NCBI GenBank assembly: GCA_030430975.1
Contig: JAUIKB010000121.1
Span: forward strand, 1 to 10,141
Origin: Polyangia bacterium
GTDB lineage: Bacteria > Myxococcota_A > Polyangia > Polyangiales > Polyangiaceae
DNA: 10,141 nucleotides
Direction of reading: 5' to 3'
Below the pieces are notes generated by a model. That model was given only the letters and a program-made list of their open reading frames with translations. It searched no databases and was not told the DNA's origin. A program made the translations under genes and the position numbers. Numbering within the stretch: position 1 is the first letter of the stretch; every line of letters starts with the position of its first letter. This document shows, in pieces, positions 6,820-10,141 of the stretch.

Positions 6820-7247
6820 AGCTGATACTGCGGTCACCGGGCGCCGCGCGCAAAGCGCGAATCGGGCGCCGCCCGAAGCGAGCAGGCTCCCGCTATGGGC
6901 GGCCACGCTTGTCTGCGGACCGAAAAGTTCGGCCCATCAATCCCTATCGGCGGCCACAACTCCCCGCCGGCCGGAGATACGGCCGCCGATAAGCGCTGCG
7001 AGAACACCACGTGAACGGCGTTCTAACGCAATTTCTGTTGGGCAACCCCGAACGGGCGCGCCGGGCGTCGGCGCCACACCACAGTCCAATTCAGTCGCAG
7101 CCTGCTCGCGTCGCGACCGCGCCCACCCGTCGCTCTGCAGAGGCGAGGCTTCGTTCGTCTGCGGGTTCGCGGGAGCCGCGAAGCGTAAGTCAGCTCACCC
7201 GACCGTGCGCGCCAGTACGCGCAACTCATCCGCTCTCCCGCCGATAG
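6820..7247. other. Gene-free stretch upstream of the beta-helix gene
   Basis: I find no supportable gene in about 430 bp. The long plus-strand frame here is the continuation of the antisense of the beta-helix gene. The stretch should hold the beta-helix promoter on the minus strand. Notable structure: CGCGC-AAA-GCGCG near 6846-6858 flanked by GGCGCC on both sides, and the 11-bp inverted repeat at 6945-6991. Confidence 0.5.
6945..6991. repeat. 11-bp perfect inverted repeat with 25-nt spacer
   Basis: TATCGGCGGCC (6945-6955) and GGCCGCCGATA (6981-6991) are perfect reverse complements. The 25-nt spacer contains its own palindrome CCGGCCGG. There is no T-run on either side, so it is not a classical terminator. 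It lies 126 bp upstream of the beta-helix start codon. It could be an operator, a leader hairpin or a leftover end of a mobile element. Confidence 0.6.
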
Positions 7248-7530
7248 CGAGCCACGCAGTGGCTGCGCCCCACCGACGACCTCGTCTTCACACTACTGTT
7301 CGCCCGCGATCCGGAACTGTTATGGGACGTGCTGCAAGCCGGTCCTCGACCAGCCGGTAGCGTCATCGCCCAAAGGCCAGGCTTCTTCGGCGACCTCGCG
7401 ACCGAAAAGCAGATTGTGCTGCATCTCCTCGTCGAGTTCGGCGACGGCACCGCCGTCGTTGTCGAGATGCAGGTGCTCGCCGAACCCGCATCGAATCGGG
7501 CTCCTACACTACGGAAGAATGGGAAGTACC
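7248..7530 (+). pseudogene. Relic of Rpn-type PD-(D/E)XK nuclease / putative transposase (COG5464)
   Basis: The reading frame after the stop at 7245-7247 gives ATQWLRPTDDLVFTLLFARD, ELLWDVLQ, PGFFGDLATEKQIVL and DGTAVVVEMQ. This is the N-terminal nuclease core of the Rpn/YhgA-like family in the right order. After about 7488 the match moves to another frame (HRIGLLHYGRMGST, 7489-7530), replacing the usual R-x-LYYWARLY segment, so a frameshift lies near 7485-7490. There is no start codon in the matching frame. The Asp that normally follows KQIVL (catalytic) is His here, although the E-x-Q motif remains. Everything after about 100 residues is missing; intact members have roughly 250-330. Members act as recombination-promoting nucleases. 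This copy is dead. Its end abuts the 3' end of the convergent DUF3761-like gene. Confidence 0.75.
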
Positions 7531-7537
7531 ACCAACG

Positions 7538-8724
7538 TCAATCCGCACACCCCGCCACACCACCGTGATGTGAACAGCAGCCGCGCCGACTTCCTCCACA
7601 CGTACACGTCGGCGACAGGGTGCCGTCGCGACACAGCAAACTCCGACTGCTGCGATTCGCTCGTCGCTGCACGGCGGCCGCGCGGCGTTTCGCGATAGCC
7701 TTCCGCCGTTCTTCCGCCGCTTCACGGGCCGCGGCGCGGCGAGCCTCCGCTGTCTTGCGCTTCGCGAGCACGCCCGCTAGCACCGTTTGCTGCTTGGTTA
7801 GGCGCTTGATCAACGCCTCGTCGGTCTTGCCGGTGATGGTGCCTTGGAGCTTCGTCAGCTCGACAGCGCGCGTCGTGGCAACATGACGTGCCTCGGTCGT
7901 ACCTTGGTGCATCTTGCTCAGCGCGACGCGACGCTGCTTGTCGACCGCGACCTTCAAAGTCTTTTCCCGCGCCGCACGATCGCTTTGCAGCACGGGCAGC
8001 TTGACTCCCTGCAACTCCTCCCAGGCTCGCCGAAAGTCTCGATTGAGAACCCGCGTGTCCACGTTGACCAGCACCGCCTCGGCGCGAGCTCGATTCGACT
8101 CCGACTGCCAGTCGCCGCTTAAGGCTTGCGCCAGCCCGAGTAGCCCACGGGCGTCGGAGCGCTTTCGGGCGGCGGCGATCGCCAACTTAGCGTTCGCGCG
8201 GACATGCCCCTTGGCCGCGAGCTTGGCCTTCTTCGTGTGCCAGCGATAAGCCCGGTACCGCTGCACCGCCGTGGCGACATTCGGGGCGTTGGCCACACCG
8301 CGCAGCTCGATCCCGTCCAGTACCGCCTCGGCGTCCCCGACATCGGTGCCCCGGCGGACCAGCGCATCGATCGTCGTCCGAGCGTGCTGGATATCACCAT
8401 CGGCGAACGCCTTCTCTGCCTCGGCGACGGACGGCGCCGCCACCGCGTATCCGCCAACGGTAAGGCAGCCCAACAGAACAAACGCTGCCCCAGGCGCGTA
8501 CGTGGTGCGTACCGTGTGTCCGCGGGCGCCGAGCATCAGCCCACCAACCGCTGCCGTCGCCGCCACTGCGGTCGCGACTCCGGCCAGCCAGATCCAGCCA
8601 GGCGCTCCGTACGTACCATCGAGTCGACGCGCGTCGCCACCGGCCGGAATGTCCACGGCGCGAGTCCCAGCCGCATGCACGCTTGCGCCGCAAGGCGCTC
8701 AGCCTCGTCTTTGAAGTACGCCAT
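7538..8724 (-). CDS. Membrane-anchored helical protein with DUF3761-like Cys/His tail, frameshifted near its start
   Basis: A frame from ATG 8724 reads MAYFKDEAERLAAQACMRLG...ATRVDSMVRTERLAG and then fails. A second frame, open from 8680 to TGA 7538, carries the rest. Adding one CTGG unit at 8584-8601 would join them as RTERLAG-WIWLAGVATAV, giving 396 aa. The body has two membrane segments (WIWLAG...AVGGLMLG and GAAFVLLGCLTVGGYAV). A long helical region follows with a TPR-like start (VAEAEKAFADGDIQHARTTI). It ends in a Lys/Arg/Ala-rich coiled coil (AEARRAAAREAAEERRKA). The C-terminus is CRDGTLSPTC...CCSHHGGVAGC, a DUF3761-type tail with about six Cys and two His, possibly metal-binding or disulfide-linked. 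Function is unknown. Gene finders will probably start it at 8680, which gives the wrong N-terminus. It may be a pseudogene, phase-variable, or a sequencing error. The stop falls 8 bp from the end of the Rpn relic. Confidence 0.75.
8584..8601 (-). repeat. CTGG tetranucleotide tract at the frameshift
   Basis: On the coding strand the tract reads CTGGCTGG-AT-CTGGCTGG. It is the exact point where the reading frame of the DUF3761-like gene must change. Gain of one 4-nt unit (or any net +1) restores a continuous frame, which fits slipped-strand mispairing. Confidence 0.8.
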
Positions 8725-8736
8725 CTCCCCGACTCA

Positions 8737-8742
8737 AGCGTA
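8737..8742 (-). promoter_or_regulatory. TACGCT -10-like box upstream of ATG 8724
   Basis: TACGCT on the minus strand lies 12 nt before ATG 8724. GGGGAG sits immediately before the ATG as a closely spaced ribosome-binding site. Both support 8724, not 8680, as the true start of the DUF3761-like gene. Confidence 0.3.
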
Positions 8743-8876
8743 CTCCGTTCGCCATCGCCTCGGGACGCCGATCGCGGCAACTTTCACGCAGAGCCAGAGC
8801 CCTCTTCGACTCGATAACGAAAAGCCCACAAGACCGGCTCACCAATTTTCTCGATTGATTATCATCGCCTAAGAGC

Positions 8877-8898
8877 TCCGTGTCCGGTGACACACGGA
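8877..8898. repeat. Short hairpin-forming inverted repeat
   Basis: TCCGTGT (8877-8883) pairs with ACACGGA (8892-8898). A nested alternative GTGTC-CGGT-GACAC is also possible. It lies in the roughly 250-bp gap upstream of the DUF3761-like gene and has no T-run on either side. An AT-rich patch (8843-8866) sits beside it. Confidence 0.3.
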
Positions 8899-8971
8899 CA
8901 TAGCGTGCCATTTCCCCACCACTTTGAGGTGATACTAGTTGGCAAACGCTTGCGCTATCCTAAGCGGTTCT

Positions 8972-9154
8972 CTACCGGGTCTCGATGCCTGCGCTTCCGT
9001 CCGCCGCTTCGTCGGGTGCGAAACCACCGACGCCTTGCATCTCGAGTCCGTCCAGCCGGATCATCACCGTGAACATCGGAAGCAGCAGGAACGTATTGAA
9101 CCTCGCTAGGCGCTGATGGAGGCGCGCCACGCGGGAGGGCTTTGGCTCGGTCAT
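8972..9154 (-). CDS. Possible small hydrophobic-segment protein (60 aa), doubtful
   Basis: ATG 9154-9152 is followed by 60 codons with mostly G/C third positions. The product has a basic N-terminus (TEPKPSRVARLHQRLARF), a hydrophobic stretch (FLLLPMFTVMI, about 22-32) and an acidic tail. A TACTCT hexamer ends 6 nt before the ATG, like the start at 3401. No family is recognised. It may be a genuine small membrane-associated protein or the surviving N-terminus of a larger gene. It follows the apaG relic on the same strand. Confidence 0.35.
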   Translation of the reverse strand: MTEPKPSRVARLHQRLARFNTFLLLPMFTVMIRLDGLEMQGVGGFAPDEAADGSAGIETR

Positions 9155-9195
9155 TGGGTGAGAGTAGCTGACCGGCGACAGTCACGGCTTCTGGG

Positions 9196-9213
9196 TTTGA
9201 ACGCCAGTTCAAA
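9196..9213. repeat. 7-bp perfect dyad TTTGAAC-GCCA-GTTCAAA
   Basis: This perfect 7+7 inverted repeat with a 4-nt spacer covers the position where apaG should stop (after CSLN). It may be the old apaG terminator stem or an operator 42 bp upstream of ATG 9154. Its core GAAC..CAGTTC resembles the nested dyad of the 39-bp repeats. Confidence 0.45.
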
Positions 9214-9416
9214 GAGCACGGCATCGCGAGTCCGAACCGTCTGAACGCGACGGGGAACGACGAGCCGTCCGGACGTTCAAAGAACGTAGGTGCCACGCAT
9301 CGTCCCGCGTGGGGTCTTGAGCATAGCTCCGCTGGTGTGCTCGAACGCTCGGCCCGGCTCCAACTCAGGTTGTTCACCCACCACGCCGGGCCCTTCGACG
9401 TTTCCACCTTGCCATC
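9207..9416 (-). pseudogene. apaG: 3'-half relic of apaG
   Basis: The minus strand reads DGKVET in one frame. It then reads NVEGPGVVGEQPELEPG and AFEHTSGAMLKTPRGTMRGTY in a second frame. It then returns to the first frame for FFERPDGSSFPVAFRRFGLAMPCSLN. This follows the order of ApaG (compare EGVVGxQP, YTSG, TPxGTMxGxY, FxLAxP in E. coli ApaG). A missing base near 9399 (ACG-GTC would be expected, ACGTC is seen) and an extra base near 9285 cancel each other. The frame carrying the centre ends early at TGA 9279-9277. The first half of the ~125-residue family is not recognisable upstream of 9416, and the normal stop codon is a Trp codon. ApaG is a small fibronectin-III-like protein linked to Co/Mg resistance and Ap4A-related phenotypes; this copy should be inactive. 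Confidence 0.75.
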
Positions 9417-9503
9417 TGATCTTGCGCGCACGTCTTCGGCCCCGCCGCACGACCGCCCCCGAGAAATCACGCAACCCACCCGGCGGACCGCCGAAGCGCC
9501 GCT

Positions 9504-10076
9504 ATGCCTGAACCCATCGCGAGAAACGCATCGTCGGTTTACGACAATCAATCGTACCTCGACGACTACCCAATCAGCAGCAACGCCAGCCAAACGTCCG
9601 GGGCAACCCAGGCGCCTGCACCGAGTGCAGCGCCGGCCACCAAGCAGCCAGCACGCCAAGCCAAGGCTCAGCATAAGCTGACCACGAGCTCGAAGCTGGC
9701 TGCTGCAGTGTCCGTCAAGCGCCCCGCGTCGAGCGGCACGGCTGAGGCTGCACCCGCATCCGATCACCAGCAAGCCGGCTTCATCAGCGACGTCGCCAAG
9801 AAGGCCGCGAAGACGGCGCTCGGCCCTTACGGCGTGGCGCTCGACGTTGCCAGCGTGTGCGCGAAGAGCCCACTTCCCTGCGTCGCCGTCGCGAGCGCCT
9901 ACGTCGCGCTCGAAACGATCGTGTTTGCCGAACCGGGCGAAAACCCCGGACTCGAAGGTCAGACCTGCGGCACGCCGAGCGAACCGTCAACGCCTCCGCA
10001 ATCGCCGACTGAACCCACCAACCCAAGTCGCGCTCCCCACAGCGCGTCGTCATGCGAACTCGGGCCGGTCGAATGA
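9504..10076 (+). CDS. Protein of unknown function, 190 aa, low-complexity with a central helical segment
   Basis: Residues 1-90 are Ser/Ala/Pro/Gln-rich and probably unstructured. Residues 91-142 form an Ala-rich helical region (FISDVAKKAAKTALGPYG, then VALDVASVCAKSPLPCVAVA) with moderate hydrophobicity. Residues 143-190 are a Pro/Ser/Thr tail. Four cysteines occur (119, 126, 155, 184). There is no signal peptide. No family is recognised. The start ATG 9504 has no clear ribosome-binding site but is the only ATG ahead of the coding-like stretch. The stop overlaps the next start as ATGA, so the two genes are probably co-translated. Small disordered proteins coupled to a downstream gene are often secretion adaptors or partners of larger exported proteins, but nothing here proves that. 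Confidence 0.6.
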   Translation: MPEPIARNASSVYDNQSYLDDYPISSNASQTSGATQAPAPSAAPATKQPARQAKAQHKLTTSSKLAAAVSVKRPASSGTAEAAPASDHQQAGFISDVAKKAAKTALGPYGVALDVASVCAKSPLPCVAVASAYVALETIVFAEPGENPGLEGQTCGTPSEPSTPPQSPTEPTNPSRAPHSASSCELGPVE

Positions 10077-10141
10077 CCGTGCTGGCAGCGTCCGCCTATC
10101 GCACGTCACCGCGTCGTGAACCTTCCGAGCCGCACGCGATC
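10073..10141 (+). CDS. Start of a downstream gene, cut by the window edge
   Basis: ATG 10073 overlaps the stop of the preceding gene in the ATGA arrangement typical of translational coupling. The frame remains open for 23 codons to the edge (MTVLAASAYRTSPRREPSEP...). Too little is visible for any functional call. Confidence 0.45.
   Translation, partial: MTVLAASAYRTSPRREPSEPHAI

Noticed and set aside
6455..7360. Plus-strand open frame of 301 codons
   Set aside because: Its first part is the antisense of the Ser/Gly linker (repeats of ELPPT type) and the rest is low-complexity Arg/Ser/Ala sequence. The beta-helix lipoprotein on the other strand explains the region.
8204..8872. 222-codon plus-strand frame
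   Set aside because: Antisense to the DUF3761-like gene and its upstream gap; no coding features.
8955..9773. 272-codon minus-strand open frame
   Set aside because: It contains real apaG pieces only at its middle (DGKVET and FFERPDG...LAMP). The rest is antisense to the 190-aa gene or out of frame, so it is not a gene as such.
1..10141. tRNA or rRNA genes and CRISPR arrays
   Set aside because: No cloverleaf with a GGTTCGAATCC-type T arm, no rRNA core sequence, and no evenly spaced repeats with unique spacers. The 39-bp repeats are 206 bp and about 3 kb apart, so they are not an array.

Overview
The window is high-GC bacterial DNA. Its style fits Myxococcota (the former Deltaproteobacteria of the Sorangium/Polyangium type). 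The grounds are strong G/C at third codon positions, long Gly/Ser or Pro/Ala low-complexity linkers after lipoprotein cleavage sites, a C-terminal CSHHGGVAGC-type Cys/His tail, and many standalone exported proteins. This placement is inferred from style; no marker gene confirms it.

Left part (1-1308): the 5' portion of an exported, probably beta-barrel outer-membrane protein runs leftward off the edge. It is followed by about 480 bp without a convincing gene. That gap holds two copies of a 39-bp dyad-containing repeat and a 15-bp palindrome upstream of the next gene.

Central part (1309-5174, plus strand): first comes a 652-aa lipoprotein built from three thioredoxin-fold units, with CxxC, then CxxS, then no cysteine. 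Next is a 250-aa membrane protein of unknown function. A third copy of the 39-bp repeat supplies that gene's stop codon. Last is a 303-aa protein with features of the arrestin fold, which is unusual for a bacterium. The gaps between these genes are 109-134 bp, so separate promoters are plausible.

Right-central part (5326-8724): a minus-strand lipoprotein with a pectate-lyase-type right-handed beta-helix converges on the arrestin-like gene. Its Ser/Gly linker is encoded by a 15-bp minisatellite. Beyond a gene-poor stretch with an 11-bp inverted repeat lies a frameshifted relic of an Rpn-type PD-(D/E)XK nuclease (plus strand). It abuts a minus-strand membrane/coiled-coil/DUF3761-like gene whose first 41 codons are out of frame with the rest. 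That junction lies exactly in a CTGG tetranucleotide tract.

Right end (8725-10141): a relic of apaG (minus strand) carries two mutually compensating one-base indels and lies just upstream of a doubtful 60-codon ORF. Two plus-strand genes overlapping by ATGA then run off the edge; the first is a 190-aa protein of unknown function.

I see no complete, recognisable multi-gene pathway. The best candidates for something new are the repeat family placed upstream of three genes, the triple thioredoxin lipoprotein, the arrestin-fold protein and the CTGG-tract frameshift. The broken genes cluster at 7.2-9.4 kb, which suggests a decaying or recombined segment, or alternatively locally poor sequence quality.
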